DNA of 64,000 bases from Desulfovibrionales bacterium (GCA_012727715.1 JAAYGN010000092.1:1-64000), one strand, 5' to 3'; shown: positions 1-8,957, counted from the first letter of the stretch. Numbers and translations: made by a program. Notes: generated by a model not told the origin, from the sequence alone.

Positions 1-248
1 AGGATTCTGGATTGCTTCACTGCGTTCGCAATGACTTGTTTCGATTTAATCAGTACCTCCCTAAGGAGCGGACAAGTACAATACAGGTCCTCTAATGCCC
101 TTGAGCATACCTCATCAGCAGATTTTTCTTGCTATTCAAGGCATAATCCCTTAGACATGGCTGTTTCTACTCATTCCACACGCTCGAATTGTCTGGTTTG
201 GCCCATGGGGGCTCATGCGAGCGGAGGATTAAAACCAAGGAGCTTTTC
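1..248 (+). promoter_or_regulatory. Leader region upstream of rpsB
   Basis: No gene is supported here. Bases 11-32 carry ATTGC and GCAAT arms around a 12-base loop, the look of a small dispersed hairpin repeat. Close to rpsB a short hairpin GCCC-ATGG-GGGC (201-212) is visible, and GGTTT (194-198) can pair with AAACC (233-237), just before the AAGGAG ribosome binding site at 237-242. Such pairing could affect access to the start of rpsB, but S2 autoregulation here is only a guess. No convincing -35/-10 pair was found. Confidence 0.35.
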
Positions 249-1043
249 ATGTCTTATGTAACCATGAAACAAATGCTGGAGACCGGTGTACATTTCGGTC
301 ACCAGACCCGGCGCTGGAATCCCAAAATGCGCCCCTTTATTTTTGGAGCACGCAAGGGAATTCATATCATTGACTTGCAACAGACTATTAAATTGTACCG
401 CAAGGCCCATGACTTTATTGTGGATACCGTAGCCAAAGGTGGGAAAATTATTTTTGTGGGTACCAAGCGCCAGGCCCAGGATGTGATCAAGGCCGAGGCT
501 GAACGTTGTGGCATGTATTATGTCACCAATCGTTGGCTTGGCGGGACCTTGACCAATTACCAAACCATTCGCTCCAGTATTGCCCGCTTGAAAAAATTGG
601 AGTCCATGTTTGAAGATGGCTCCGTCAACCGTTTTGTAAAAAAAGAAATTGTGGATATGGAACGGGATGTAACCAAGTTAAACCTGACCTTGGGTGGTAT
701 CAAGGACATGGAAGAACCCCCTGCAGCAGCTTTTATCATTGATCCCCATCGTGAAGAAATTGCTGTCAAAGAATGCCGCAAATTGGGTATTCCCATTATT
801 GCTGTGGTGGACACCAATTGCGACCCTGACCAAATCGACTATATTATCCCCGGCAACGATGATGCTATTCGCGCCATCAAACTCTTTTCCGCAGCCATGG
901 CTGATGCCTGTATTGAAGGCCAGGCCCTGGCTAAAGATACCATACCTGCTTCAAAAGAACAGGTTATTGAAGAAATACCTGTAACCGAGGCTCCCATTGC
1001 CGACGAGAATTCGGCCGACAATACGGACGAGGAGAAGGAATAA
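249..1043 (+). CDS. rpsB: 30S ribosomal protein S2
   Basis: Component of the small ribosomal subunit, needed for S1 binding and translation initiation. The 264-residue product begins [11 protein letters not shown] and has the S2 hallmarks [34 protein letters not shown] and the [13 protein letters not shown] segment. The C-terminal 30 or so residues form an acidic tail rich in Glu and Asp, common in this lineage. I chose the ATG at 249 because AAGGAG lies six bases upstream; an in-frame ATG at 189 would add an unrelated 20-residue extension. The stop overlaps the tsf start by one base, so rpsB and tsf are translationally coupled, the usual bacterial order. Confidence 0.98.
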   Translation: MSYVTMKQMLETGVHFGHQTRRWNPKMRPFIFGARKGIHIIDLQQTIKLYRKAHDFIVDTVAKGGKIIFVGTKRQAQDVIKAEAERCGMYYVTNRWLGGTLTNYQTIRSSIARLKKLESMFEDGSVNRFVKKEIVDMERDVTKLNLTLGGIKDMEEPPAAAFIIDPHREEIAVKECRKLGIPIIAVVDTNCDPDQIDYIIPGNDDAIRAIKLFSAAMADACIEGQALAKDTIPASKEQVIEEIPVTEAPIADENSADNTDEEKE

Positions 1044-1846
1044 TGAGTATTAGTGCATCAATGGTAAAAAACCTGCGCGATCGTACTGGCGTAGGCATGA
1101 TCGATTGTAAAAAAGCATTCACCGAATGTGGTGGTGATGAAGAAAGAGCCATTGCTTGGCTGCGCGAGAAAGGTTTGTCCAAAGCAGCAAAAAGAGCTGG
1201 CCGCGAAACTTCCGAAGGCTTGATTACTGTTGTCTTTGCTGAGGATGGCCAGTCTGCGGTCATGAGTGAACTTAAATGCGAAACTGACTTTGTGGCCAAA
1301 AATGAAGAATTCATTGCCTTGGCCCAAGGAGTTGCCAATAAAGCCCTGGAAATGAAAACAGATAATGTCGAAGCATTACCAGCTGAAGTTACCGACCTCA
1401 CTGATCTTATTGGAAAAATTGGTGAAAATATGCAGGTGGGCTGTCTGGCCTATATGGCCCTGACCCAAAAAGGTATTATTGGCTCCTATGTGCATTCCAA
1501 TAACAAGCTTGGTGTTTTGGTAAAACTCCATGGCCCGGCAACCCCAGAGTTGGCCAAGGATATAGCCATGCAGATTGCAGCTACAAATCCCATGTGCATT
1601 TGCCCAGATCAGGTGCCTGCTGAAGTTTTGGCCCAAGAAAAGGAAATTTATCTGGGCCAGGCCAAAGAAGAAGGCAAGCCTCAACAAATTGCAGAAAAAA
1701 TTGTTGAGGGACGTATCCGTAAATATTTTCAAGAAGTATGCTTATGTGAGCAGTCCTTTATTAAGGATGAAAAAAAGACCATCAAGGATCTGCTCGGGAA
1801 GGATACCACTATCGTCCAATTCTTCCGCTTTGCCGTGGGCGCATAA
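1043..1846 (+). CDS. tsf: Translation elongation factor Ts
   Basis: Nucleotide exchange factor that regenerates EF-Tu-GTP in the cytoplasm. The 267-residue product has the N-terminal UBA-like domain (about residues 5-50, with LRDRTGVGMIDCKKA) and the EF-Tu contact motif TDFVAKNEEF at residues 81-90. The core exchange region follows, with a C-terminal segment ending KDTTIVQFFRFAVG. Length is near the family norm of about 280. It starts in the TAATG overlap with rpsB, with GGAGAAGGA as ribosome binding site. A strong terminator follows directly, so rpsB-tsf is a closed two-gene unit. Confidence 0.98.
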   Translation: MSISASMVKNLRDRTGVGMIDCKKAFTECGGDEERAIAWLREKGLSKAAKRAGRETSEGLITVVFAEDGQSAVMSELKCETDFVAKNEEFIALAQGVANKALEMKTDNVEALPAEVTDLTDLIGKIGENMQVGCLAYMALTQKGIIGSYVHSNNKLGVLVKLHGPATPELAKDIAMQIAATNPMCICPDQVPAEVLAQEKEIYLGQAKEEGKPQQIAEKIVEGRIRKYFQEVCLCEQSFIKDEKKTIKDLLGKDTTIVQFFRFAVGA

Positions 1847-1849
1847 CCA

Positions 1850-1871
1850 GGGGCCGCAAGGCCCTTTTTTT
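1850..1871 (+). terminator. Rho-independent terminator after tsf
   Basis: GGGCC (1851-1855) pairs with GGCCC (1860-1864) around a GCAA tetraloop and is followed by seven T (1865-1871). It separates rpsB-tsf from the pyrH operon. Confidence 0.9.
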
Positions 1872-2006
1872 GGGTCTGTTGCCTGGAATACAGGGGACAA
1901 AAACCGTATCTGTCTTTGTTGCACCAGACCTATGAAATGAGTATAGACTCTTTGTTATGAGAGTTGAGGCCTTCAGCATTTTTACTTCGACCTAAGGACA
2001 CTATCC

Positions 2007-2726
2007 ATGGACAAATTGTGCTACAACCGAGTCATGCTCAAATTAAGTGGAGAAGCTCTGGCTGGGAATCAAGGTTTTGGTATTGATCCTCAGACCATTT
2101 TAGATATTTGCCAGGAGCTAGCCGAAGCGGCATCCTTGGGCGTACAAATGAGTCTGGTTATTGGTGGTGGCAATATTTTTCGAGGTGTATCTGTCTCCTC
2201 CAAAGGCATGGATCGAGCCTCAGCAGATTATATGGGTATGTTGGCCACGGTTATGAACGCTCTGGCTGTCCAGGATGCCCTGGAAAAATTAAACATCTCT
2301 ACCCGCGTCATGACTGCCATTAGCATGAAAGAAGTTGCTGAACCCTATATCCGCCGCCGAGCCATCCGCCATTTGGAAAAAGGTCGTGTGGTTATATGTG
2401 CAGCAGGCACAGGCATTCCATATTTTACCACAGACACAGCGGCTGCCTTGCGCGCCATGGAACTCAAATGTGATGCTATCCTCAAGGCGACGCGAGTCAA
2501 TGGAGTCTATGATAAGGACCCGGAAAAACATGTTGATGCAACTATGTATACCCGGCTTACCTATCTGGATGTCCTCCAACAACGCTTGCGGGTTATGGAT
2601 TCTGCCGCTATTTCTTTATGTATGGATAATAAAATGCCTATTGGAGTCTTTAATCTTTTTGTACCTGGAAATATTAAACGCGTAGTCAGGGGTGAAGACA
2701 TTGGAACTATTGTCACAGGAGAGTAG
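2007..2726 (+). CDS. pyrH: Uridylate kinase (UMP kinase)
   Basis: Phosphorylates UMP to UDP with ATP in pyrimidine nucleotide synthesis. The 239-residue product belongs to the bacterial amino-acid-kinase-fold family. It shows the N-terminal [11 protein letters not shown] phosphate loop, [24 protein letters not shown], the [17 protein letters not shown] segment and [12 protein letters not shown] near the nucleotide site. Length matches the family. ATG at 2007 is preceded by AAGGA at 1994-1998. Two bases separate its stop from frr, and it probably heads the frr-uppS-cdsA-dxr-rseP-tsaB transcript. Confidence 0.97.
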   Translation: MDKLCYNRVMLKLSGEALAGNQGFGIDPQTILDICQELAEAASLGVQMSLVIGGGNIFRGVSVSSKGMDRASADYMGMLATVMNALAVQDALEKLNISTRVMTAISMKEVAEPYIRRRAIRHLEKGRVVICAAGTGIPYFTTDTAAALRAMELKCDAILKATRVNGVYDKDPEKHVDATMYTRLTYLDVLQQRLRVMDSAAISLCMDNKMPIGVFNLFVPGNIKRVVRGEDIGTIVTGE

Positions 2727-2728
2727 TC

Positions 2729-3283
2729 ATGGATGAACATGTGCAAGATTGTCATCAAAGAATGCAAAAAAGTATTGATAGCTTGGAAAAAGATTTTAAC
2801 AAACTGCGTACCGGACGGGCATCCACGGCCTTGGTAGATAATATTCGGGTTGATTATTATGGTACACCGACACCTTTGAATCAGGTTGCGTCAGTGTCCA
2901 TTCCTGATAGTCGAACTATTTCTATTTCTCCTTGGGATCGCAATGCCTTTAATAGTATTGAAAAGGCAATTATGAAATCCGACTTGGGGCTGACCCCCAT
3001 TAATGATGGTCGTGCTATTCGTATCAATATCCCGCCATTAACTGAAGAACGCCGTAAAGATTTGGTCAAAACAGCCAAAAAATATACGGAAGATGCCAAG
3101 GTTGCGATCCGCAATGTGCGTCGAGATATCAATGACACCCTTAAAAAAATGCAACTGGCCAAAGAAATGAGTGAGGACGAACAGCATAAGGCTCAGGATG
3201 AAATTCAAAAAATCACAGATAACTTTGTCAAAAAAGTAGATAGCGTACTGGCTGAAAAAGAGAAGGAAATCATGGAGATTTAG
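2729..3283 (+). CDS. frr: Ribosome recycling factor
   Basis: Works with EF-G to split post-termination ribosomes. At 184 residues it has the standard length. Family landmarks are LRTGRAS near residue 27, [15 protein letters not shown], the domain II region with [11 protein letters not shown] and [13 protein letters not shown], and the long C-terminal helix containing VRRDIND and [11 protein letters not shown]. The ribosome binding site GGAGAG lies in the last codons of pyrH, which implies coupled translation. Confidence 0.97.
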   Translation: MDEHVQDCHQRMQKSIDSLEKDFNKLRTGRASTALVDNIRVDYYGTPTPLNQVASVSIPDSRTISISPWDRNAFNSIEKAIMKSDLGLTPINDGRAIRINIPPLTEERRKDLVKTAKKYTEDAKVAIRNVRRDINDTLKKMQLAKEMSEDEQHKAQDEIQKITDNFVKKVDSVLAEKEKEIMEI

Positions 3284-3291
3284 CTCCCATC

Positions 3292-3993
3292 ATGCCTCCT
3301 CTCACACATCTTGCCATTATTATGGACGGCAATGGACGTTGGGCCAAAGCCAGAGGACTATCGCGTAGCGATGGACATAAGGCTGGAACCACCGCAGCTC
3401 GGGCCATTGTTCAGGAATGCCGTAAACTTGGCATCCCATATCTGACCTTGTACGCCTTTTCCAAAGAAAACTGGTCACGTCCCAAGCAGGAAGTGGGATT
3501 TTTATTCACCTTGCTCAAGGATTTTTTGGAGACGGAATTACCTACTCTGCTTCAGCAGGAGATACGCTTACACGTACTGGGAGATTTGAATGGGGTGCCC
3601 TTGGCCACACGAACCATGGTGCAGCACACTATGAATAAAACTGCGTTGGGCACAGCCATGACCTTGAATTTGGCTCTCAACTATTCTGGCCGTCATGAAA
3701 TCGTCCGGGCCTGCCAAAGGCTTTTGGCGCAAAAGGTGGCTCCCACTGATGTCAATGAAGAACTCTTTGCCCAACATTTGTACACCGCAGGAATGCCAGA
3801 CCCAGATCTGATCATACGCACCAGTGGAGAGCAACGCCTGAGTAACTATCTTCTTTTTCAAAGCGCCTATAGCGAGCTGTATTTTACTGATGTGGCCTGG
3901 CCTGATTTTCATGCATCAGAACTCCACCTTGCTCTCCAAGATTTTGCCCACCGTCAGCGACGTTTTGGAGCCACAGGAGAAGAATCAGCATGA
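3292..3993 (+). CDS. uppS: Isoprenyl transferase (undecaprenyl diphosphate synthase)
   Basis: Cis-prenyltransferase that extends farnesyl diphosphate to the C55 undecaprenyl diphosphate used as lipid carrier for peptidoglycan and glycans. The 233-residue product carries the catalytic Asp in MDGNGRWAK (D12), the substrate loop TLYAFSKENWSRP, LNYSGRHEI, and the C-terminal DLIIRTSGEQRLSNYLLFQ motif with SELYFTD. It overlaps cdsA by four bases (ATGA). The undecaprenyl carrier would also serve the glycosylation locus at 46-54 kb. Confidence 0.97.
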   Translation: MPPLTHLAIIMDGNGRWAKARGLSRSDGHKAGTTAARAIVQECRKLGIPYLTLYAFSKENWSRPKQEVGFLFTLLKDFLETELPTLLQQEIRLHVLGDLNGVPLATRTMVQHTMNKTALGTAMTLNLALNYSGRHEIVRACQRLLAQKVAPTDVNEELFAQHLYTAGMPDPDLIIRTSGEQRLSNYLLFQSAYSELYFTDVAWPDFHASELHLALQDFAHRQRRFGATGEESA

Positions 3994-4793
3994 CCAAGTC
4001 GCATGTACAACGTGTCCTGACCTCCATTCTTCTTCTGCCCATTCTTGGCTGGGCTATTTTTTGTGGTGATCCTGTTTTAAGCGTTATGCTTACCTTGGCC
4101 GCTGCTATTGGGCTGTTTGAATTTACAAGCATGTTTTGGCCAGGCAAGGAAAAATTGACCTGGAAAATTGGCCTGATCTTTGCTGGCATGACCATGATCT
4201 GGGCACCATTAACCTGGTCCGGCACAGCCTTGCTCCTCCTGGCTGCAATGGGTGCAGTGATCTTTTTTCTTCTGATCTACAATCAAAACACGGCACCCAA
4301 TGCATTTTGGGATAGCCAGGTGTTATTTTTTGGACTGCTCTATCTGCCCTTTATTTTGCGTCTGTTGCGCTATTTAAGTGCCCCAGAAATCATCTTGGTG
4401 CTTCTGGCCACCTTTGCCACAGACACCGGAGCCTACTATACAGGTAGTCATTGTGGCGGTCCCAAAATCTGGCCCAGTATCAGCCCTAAAAAAACCTGGT
4501 CAGGCTCCTTGGGTGGTCTCATATTATGCACTCTAGTCACCTTGGCCTTGGGACTTCTCTTGGGCTCAGCCCATTGGGGAGCATGGATAATGCTGGGTAT
4601 AGCCCTTAATCTGGCCGCCCAATTGGGTGACTTTTTTGAATCAGCGCTCAAACGTTGGCGAGGCATCAAAGATTCTGGCCAGGTCCTGCCTGGACATGGC
4701 GGGATTTTGGATCGTATTGATAGCCTGCTTTTTTCTTTGCCCATGTATTGTGGGTTGGCAGCTCTTGTTTCTTTTTTCCCACGTATCTCATGA
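3990..4793 (+). CDS. cdsA: Phosphatidate cytidylyltransferase (CDP-diglyceride synthase)
   Basis: Makes CDP-diacylglycerol from phosphatidate and CTP for all phospholipids. The 267-residue protein is very hydrophobic, with about seven or eight membrane segments. It ends with the family signature LGDFFESALKRWRGIKDSG followed by LPGHGGILDRIDSLLFSLP, which holds the metal-binding aspartates. It starts inside the uppS stop (ATGA at 3990), and its own stop overlaps the dxr start in the same way. The gene order uppS-cdsA-dxr-rseP is common in proteobacteria and supports the call. Confidence 0.96.
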   Translation: MTKSHVQRVLTSILLLPILGWAIFCGDPVLSVMLTLAAAIGLFEFTSMFWPGKEKLTWKIGLIFAGMTMIWAPLTWSGTALLLLAAMGAVIFFLLIYNQNTAPNAFWDSQVLFFGLLYLPFILRLLRYLSAPEIILVLLATFATDTGAYYTGSHCGGPKIWPSISPKKTWSGSLGGLILCTLVTLALGLLLGSAHWGAWIMLGIALNLAAQLGDFFESALKRWRGIKDSGQVLPGHGGILDRIDSLLFSLPMYCGLAALVSFFPRIS

Positions 4794-6004
4794 AATATAT
4801 TTCTTCCCTTACTTCTTCTTTGCTGTCCGTACCAGGTCAGCGTTATCTATCCATTTTAGGCAGTACTGGTTCCATTGGCACCAGTGCCTTGCGAGTTGTG
4901 GCCAAAAATCCTGATTCCTTTCATGTTCTTGCGTTAGCTGGAGCCAAAAATATGGAGCTCTTGGCCCAGCAAGCAATACAATTTCGCCCTGAGCATGTTG
5001 GAGTGCTGGATGAACAAGGGGCCCAAAGCCTGGCCTCCTTACTCCCCAAGGACTATTCCCCGTGCATTCATATCGGCCAATCAGGGTATATGACCCTGGC
5101 CACCCTGGACCAAGCCCAAATTATTTTGGCCGCCCAAGTTGGGGCAGCAGGATTAGTACCTGCTTTGTCCGCAGCTCAGGCCGGAAAAGTGCTTTGTTTG
5201 GCCAATAAAGAAGCCTTGGTTTTAGCTGGACACCTCTTTCGCCAGGCCTGTGCTCAATCTGGAGCCATTATTTTGCCTGTGGACTCTGAACATAATGCCT
5301 TGTTTCAGGCCAGTCTTGGCCATGGCCACAACCAGATCGCCCGACTGATTCTAACAGCGTCAGGTGGGCCATTTCGAACCAAAACCGTAGAGGAAATGAC
5401 CAAGGTCACTGCGCAACAGGCCTTAAAACATCCCAATTGGTCTATGGGTGCTAAAATTTCCATTGATTCTGCCACCATGATGAATAAAGGGCTGGAAATC
5501 ATTGAGGCAGTGCAATTATTTGGTATGGCGTCTCAAGACATCAATGTGGTGGTCCATCCCCAATCCATTGTCCATTCTTTGGTGGAATATACTGATGGCT
5601 CACAACTGGCTCATTTAGGTATTCCAGATATGGAAATCCCCATTGGTTATTGCCTGGGTTATCCTCACCGTCTCAACATTGGCCTCCAAGCTCTGGATCT
5701 GGCGCAGATCGGCACCTTGACCTTTGCATCTGCAGACCCCATACGTTTTCCCTGCTTAAACCTCGCCAGGCAAGCCCTGGCCGCAGGTCCTGGCCACCTG
5801 GTCATCCTCAACGCGACCAATGAAGTAGCTGTGGACGCTTTTCTCCATAACCGCTTACCCTTTTTAGGTATCGCACAACTTATTGAACATATGCTGACAA
5901 CTACTCAACATACTGAGGCGCACAACCTGGAAGATATTTTGGCTTTGGACCACAATACCAGAATCTACGCTCAAGAAGCTTTAGGGAGGCTCAATGCTCA
6001 TTAG
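4790..6004 (+). CDS. dxr: 1-deoxy-D-xylulose 5-phosphate reductoisomerase
   Basis: Second step of the MEP isoprenoid pathway: NADPH-dependent rearrangement and reduction of DXP to MEP. The NADPH loop SILGSTGSIGTSALRV lies near the N terminus, CLANKEALVLAG in the middle, and the metal ligands in PVDSEHNALFQ and MMNKGLEIIEA. The substrate loop region has HPNWSMGAKISIDSAT. I chose the ATG at 4790 in the ATGA overlap with cdsA, giving 404 residues, close to the usual 390-400; an ATG at 4748 would only add residues read from cdsA. It overlaps rseP by 11 bases. Confidence 0.96.
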   Translation: MKYISSLTSSLLSVPGQRYLSILGSTGSIGTSALRVVAKNPDSFHVLALAGAKNMELLAQQAIQFRPEHVGVLDEQGAQSLASLLPKDYSPCIHIGQSGYMTLATLDQAQIILAAQVGAAGLVPALSAAQAGKVLCLANKEALVLAGHLFRQACAQSGAIILPVDSEHNALFQASLGHGHNQIARLILTASGGPFRTKTVEEMTKVTAQQALKHPNWSMGAKISIDSATMMNKGLEIIEAVQLFGMASQDINVVVHPQSIVHSLVEYTDGSQLAHLGIPDMEIPIGYCLGYPHRLNIGLQALDLAQIGTLTFASADPIRFPCLNLARQALAAGPGHLVILNATNEVAVDAFLHNRLPFLGIAQLIEHMLTTTQHTEAHNLEDILALDHNTRIYAQEALGRLNAH

Positions 6005-7061
6005 TATTGCTGCCGTTATTGTTGTTTTAGGCGGACTTATTTTTTTCCACGAATTGGGTCATTTTGTGATAGCCCGAAGTCTGGGCATGGGTGTCAGTGT
6101 TTTTTCCCTGGGCTTTGGTCCTCGCCTGGCCGGCTTCAAACGCGGAAAAACTGACTATAAAGTGTGCGTCTTTCCCTTGGGAGGCTATGTACAATTGGTC
6201 GGACAGGGTCCTGACGAAGAATTACCTGAAGACTTTACACCAGAAGAATCTTTTTCCTCCCGACCGCCGTGGCAACGCATGCTGGTGGTCCTGGCTGGCC
6301 CTGTATTTAACTTTCTTTTGGCCTGGTTTATTTTTTGGGGCCTCTCCTTTAGTCAGGGAGTCCAGGAAATACTTCCAGTTATTGGTCAGGTCACCAAAGA
6401 TAGTGCGGCTGAACAAGGGGGGTTGCAGCCTGGGGACAAAATACTGGCAGTGGATGGTCGAATAATTGCTGCGTGGGAAGACTTGGTACAACGCATTGAA
6501 ACCAATAAAGGTGCCCCCATGGAGATCTCTGTGGAACGCGGCCAGGATTTACTTTTTCTCCACATTACTCCCAAACTTCAGGAGAAAAAAAATCTTTTTG
6601 GTGAAATTAAAACCATGCCCATGTTGGGCATTGCTCCCAAGGGAGAATGGGTCACCCGAGACTTAAACTTTTTTAGTGCAGCTCTGCATGGTGCCAGGCA
6701 AATTTGGGAAGTCAGTGGACTTATGCTTACAGGCATTGTCAAGCTCATTGAACGGGTTATTCCCTGGACAGACATGGGTGGAGTCATCCTCATTACCGAG
6801 ATGATCCACAAAGAAGCCCAAACCGGGCTCATCAATCTTTTGGCCTTGGCTGCGCTCATTAGTATCAACCTTGGCATTTTAAACCTCTTGCCCATCCCGG
6901 TCCTTGATGGTGGCCATATCTTATTCTTTTTTTTGGAAATGATCACAGGAAAACCTTTAAGCCAACAAGTGCAACAAGTGGCTTTAAAGATTGGTATTAC
7001 CTTACTTTTTATGCTCATGATTGTTGCCACTGCCAATGATATCCTGCGCCATTTCCGATAA
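5994..7061 (+). CDS. rseP: RIP zinc metalloprotease RseP (site-2 protease family)
   Basis: Intramembrane protease that cleaves regulators such as anti-sigma factors and remnant signal peptides in the inner membrane. The 355-residue protein has the zinc site HELGH at residues 19-23 in the first membrane segment and a PDZ domain around residues 110-200 (VTKDSAAEQGGLQPGDKILAVDG). The second catalytic motif NLLPIPVLDGGH lies near the C terminus, before the last membrane segments. One PDZ domain is apparent, against two in E. coli, which is usual outside gammaproteobacteria. Start ATG overlaps the end of dxr. Confidence 0.95.
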   Translation: MLISIAAVIVVLGGLIFFHELGHFVIARSLGMGVSVFSLGFGPRLAGFKRGKTDYKVCVFPLGGYVQLVGQGPDEELPEDFTPEESFSSRPPWQRMLVVLAGPVFNFLLAWFIFWGLSFSQGVQEILPVIGQVTKDSAAEQGGLQPGDKILAVDGRIIAAWEDLVQRIETNKGAPMEISVERGQDLLFLHITPKLQEKKNLFGEIKTMPMLGIAPKGEWVTRDLNFFSAALHGARQIWEVSGLMLTGIVKLIERVIPWTDMGGVILITEMIHKEAQTGLINLLALAALISINLGILNLLPIPVLDGGHILFFFLEMITGKPLSQQVQQVALKIGITLLFMLMIVATANDILRHFR

Positions 7062-7779
7062 TCCTCTTGTAGTTATCAATTGTGCTGAAGAGCGGGCCCA
7101 AATCGTCCTGGGTACCAGGACACAGCTTTTGTTTGCCGAAGAAATCCATTGTCCGGGCCAATCCATTGTCCATTTGCCCACAGCCATTGAGCGTGGCCTG
7201 CGTGTTGTAAATATCAAAGTTAAAAACCTGGCCGGCATTGCCTGCGTGCGTGGGCCAGGCTCTTTTACCGGCCTGCGCATAGCTCATGCCACCATGTACG
7301 GCCTGGCCCGCCCCTTTGCACTGCCCATGGCTGGTCTGGAATACCCAACTCTTTTAGCCCATCAGGCTGATCCATTTTTCCAGAAGGAAATCTGGGTTTT
7401 GACCTATGCTCGAAAAAAACAGATCTATATGCAGGGTTTTGTCCAGGGCCAGCCTTTGGGTCCAATTACCCCCCTGACAGTAGCTCAAGCCATGACAATT
7501 CTTGAAAAAAGAACTAAGTCTTTCTATCTTGTGGGCAGTGGCATTGCCAAAAATCACGAGTTTCAGGCCTTATCCAAGGCCCATATCTTCCCCCAATTCC
7601 TGCATACCCCTCATCCTCAACTCCTCCTTAATGCAGCTTTGGCTGCCAATTTTTCCACCCAGCCCCCTGTACCTCTTTATTTGCGCAAATCCGATGCTGA
7701 AGAAAATCTGGCCAATATTGCCCATGGCCGAGGCATTGATCCAGACCATGCCCGCCAGCATATTTTTGATTTTGAATAG
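7036..7779 (+). CDS. tsaB: tRNA threonylcarbamoyladenosine biosynthesis protein TsaB
   Basis: Partner of TsaD and TsaE in making the t6A modification at position 37 of ANN-decoding tRNAs. The 247-residue product has the TsaB fold signature VRGPGSFTGLRIAHATMYGLA. The rest is divergent, as is normal for this non-catalytic paralogue of TsaD. The start is uncertain: ATG 7036 or TTG 7021, both inside the end of rseP and neither with a clear ribosome binding site, which suggests coupling. It is the last gene of the pyrH-tsaB run; the flagellin promoter follows at 7806. Confidence 0.88.
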   Translation: MISCAISDNPLVVINCAEERAQIVLGTRTQLLFAEEIHCPGQSIVHLPTAIERGLRVVNIKVKNLAGIACVRGPGSFTGLRIAHATMYGLARPFALPMAGLEYPTLLAHQADPFFQKEIWVLTYARKKQIYMQGFVQGQPLGPITPLTVAQAMTILEKRTKSFYLVGSGIAKNHEFQALSKAHIFPQFLHTPHPQLLLNAALAANFSTQPPVPLYLRKSDAEENLANIAHGRGIDPDHARQHIFDFE

Positions 7780-7805
7780 TCTATCTCATTAATCCAAATT
7801 TCTGC

Positions 7806-7832
7806 TAAAGAAAATTTTCCTCCTGCCGATTC
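7806..7832 (+). promoter_or_regulatory. Sigma-28 (FliA) promoter of flagellin
   Basis: TAAA at 7806-7809, then 15 bases, then GCCGATTC at 7825-7832. This fits the sigma-28 consensus TAAA-N15-GCCGATAA in sequence and spacing, and sits about 80 bases before the fliC start. Confidence 0.85.
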
Positions 7833-7845
7833 ACTTATCAAGAAC

Positions 7846-7905
7846 AAGGAGTCGCAATACGCGACATAACCCCAAGGCAAGGAAGCCGTTACCCTTTCAA
7901 GGAGG
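7846..7905 (+). promoter_or_regulatory. Flagellin 5' leader with hairpin and repeated GGA motifs
   Basis: The leader holds a perfect GTCGC-AATAC-GCGAC hairpin (7851-7865). It also has three AAGGA-type motifs: AAGGAG just before the hairpin (7846-7851), AAGGAAG near 7879, and AAGGAGG (7899-7905), which is the ribosome binding site. Several GGA motifs with one on the Shine-Dalgarno is the layout of CsrA-repressed leaders such as Bacillus hag. CsrA control here is an inference. Confidence 0.5.
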
Positions 7906-7912
7906 AATTTAC

Positions 7913-8836
7913 ATGTCTCTCGTTATTAATAACAATCTCATGGCCATGAATGCGGCCCGCAATTTGTCCCAAGCATATTCCAGCTTGGCCCTGTCCACCA
8001 ACCGTTTATCTTCTGGTCTGCGCATCACTTCAGCTGCTGATGACGCTGCTGGGCTGGCTATTCGCGAGCTTATGCGTGCCGATATCGCCACCCTGAACCA
8101 GGGTATTCGTAATGCCAATGATGCTATTTCCATGATCCAGACCGCTGATGGTGCTTTACAGGTTATTGATGAAAAGCTCATTCGCATGAAGGAATTGGCA
8201 GAACAGGCCGCTACAGGTACTTACAGTTCGACCCAACGCCTGATCATTGATTCCGAATACCAGCAAATGGCTTCGGAAATCACCCGAATTGCCAATGCCA
8301 CAGATTTTAATGGTATTTATCTTTTAAATGGTGCTCTATCCACATCAGCAACTAATCCTGCTGATTGGGGAGATGATCACGAAGGCTCAGATATTAATTC
8401 CACTGGTCCCCTCAAGGTCCACTTTGGTACTGGCAACTCCTCGGCTGAAGACTACTATTATATTGCCATTGGTGACTCCACAGCCAAGGCTTTGGGAGTA
8501 GGTAATTCACTTGACGATGATCAGCAGGCAGGCTTTTCCATCTCCACTCAGGCTGGTGCCCAGCAAGCTCTGGATGCCATTAATGCAGCCATTACTTCCA
8601 AGGACAATATTCGGGCCAGCTTGGGTGCCATGCAGAACCGTCTGGAAAACACCATCACTAACTTGCAAATCCAGGCTGAGAACTTGCAGGCCGCTGAATC
8701 TCGCATCTCTGATGTGGATGTGGCCACAGAAATGACCCAGTTTGTGCGCAACCAGATCCTGACCCAGGCAGCTGTGGCCATGCTTTCCCAGGCCAACACT
8801 CTGCCCCAAATGGCTTTGCAACTGATGCAAGGATAA
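7913..8836 (+). CDS. fliC: Flagellin
   Basis: Subunit of the flagellar filament, exported by the flagellar type III apparatus. The 307-residue protein has the conserved N-terminal D0/D1 region (MSLVINNNLMAMNAAR, then LSSGLRITSAADDAAGLAI) and C-terminal D1/D0 region (RISDVDVATEMTQFVRNQI to LPQMALQLMQG). The variable centre is short, about residues 145-225. This central part is Ser/Thr rich and could carry glycans, but the sequence does not prove it. It has its own sigma-28 promoter, AAGGAGG seven bases before ATG, and a terminator, so it is probably monocistronic and highly expressed. Confidence 0.97.
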   Translation: MSLVINNNLMAMNAARNLSQAYSSLALSTNRLSSGLRITSAADDAAGLAIRELMRADIATLNQGIRNANDAISMIQTADGALQVIDEKLIRMKELAEQAATGTYSSTQRLIIDSEYQQMASEITRIANATDFNGIYLLNGALSTSATNPADWGDDHEGSDINSTGPLKVHFGTGNSSAEDYYYIAIGDSTAKALGVGNSLDDDQQAGFSISTQAGAQQALDAINAAITSKDNIRASLGAMQNRLENTITNLQIQAENLQAAESRISDVDVATEMTQFVRNQILTQAAVAMLSQANTLPQMALQLMQG

Positions 8837-8860
8837 CTATCAATTGTAACCTTGTTCCAG

Positions 8861-8889
8861 GCCGGGTCGCGGAAGCGGTCCGGCTTTTT
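8861..8889 (+). terminator. Terminator after fliC
   Basis: GCCGG (8861-8865) pairs with CCGGC (8880-8884), with further pairing of CGC/GCG-type bases around a GGAA loop, followed by five T (8885-8889). Confidence 0.85.
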
Positions 8890-8901
8890 CATTACTTAAC
8901 T

Positions 8902-8918
8902 CTGGCATCAGATTTGCT
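8902..8918 (+). promoter_or_regulatory. Sigma-54 promoter of fliD
   Basis: CTGGCATCAGATTTGCT matches the sigma-54 consensus YTGGCACGRNNNTTGCW at all but two fixed positions. GG (8904-8905) and GC (8916-8917) have the required -24/-12 spacing. It lies 40 bases before fliD, so filament cap and filament appear to use different sigma factors. Confidence 0.75.
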
Positions 8919-8957
8919 TAATTTTAGACAAGTGTAACTATAACCCAGAGAAAAAAC

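Noticed and set aside
964-1401. Minus-strand open frame of 145 codons across rpsB/tsf
   Set aside because: It lies antisense to two clear ribosomal genes, has no family resemblance and a composition expected from the shadow of a biased coding strand.
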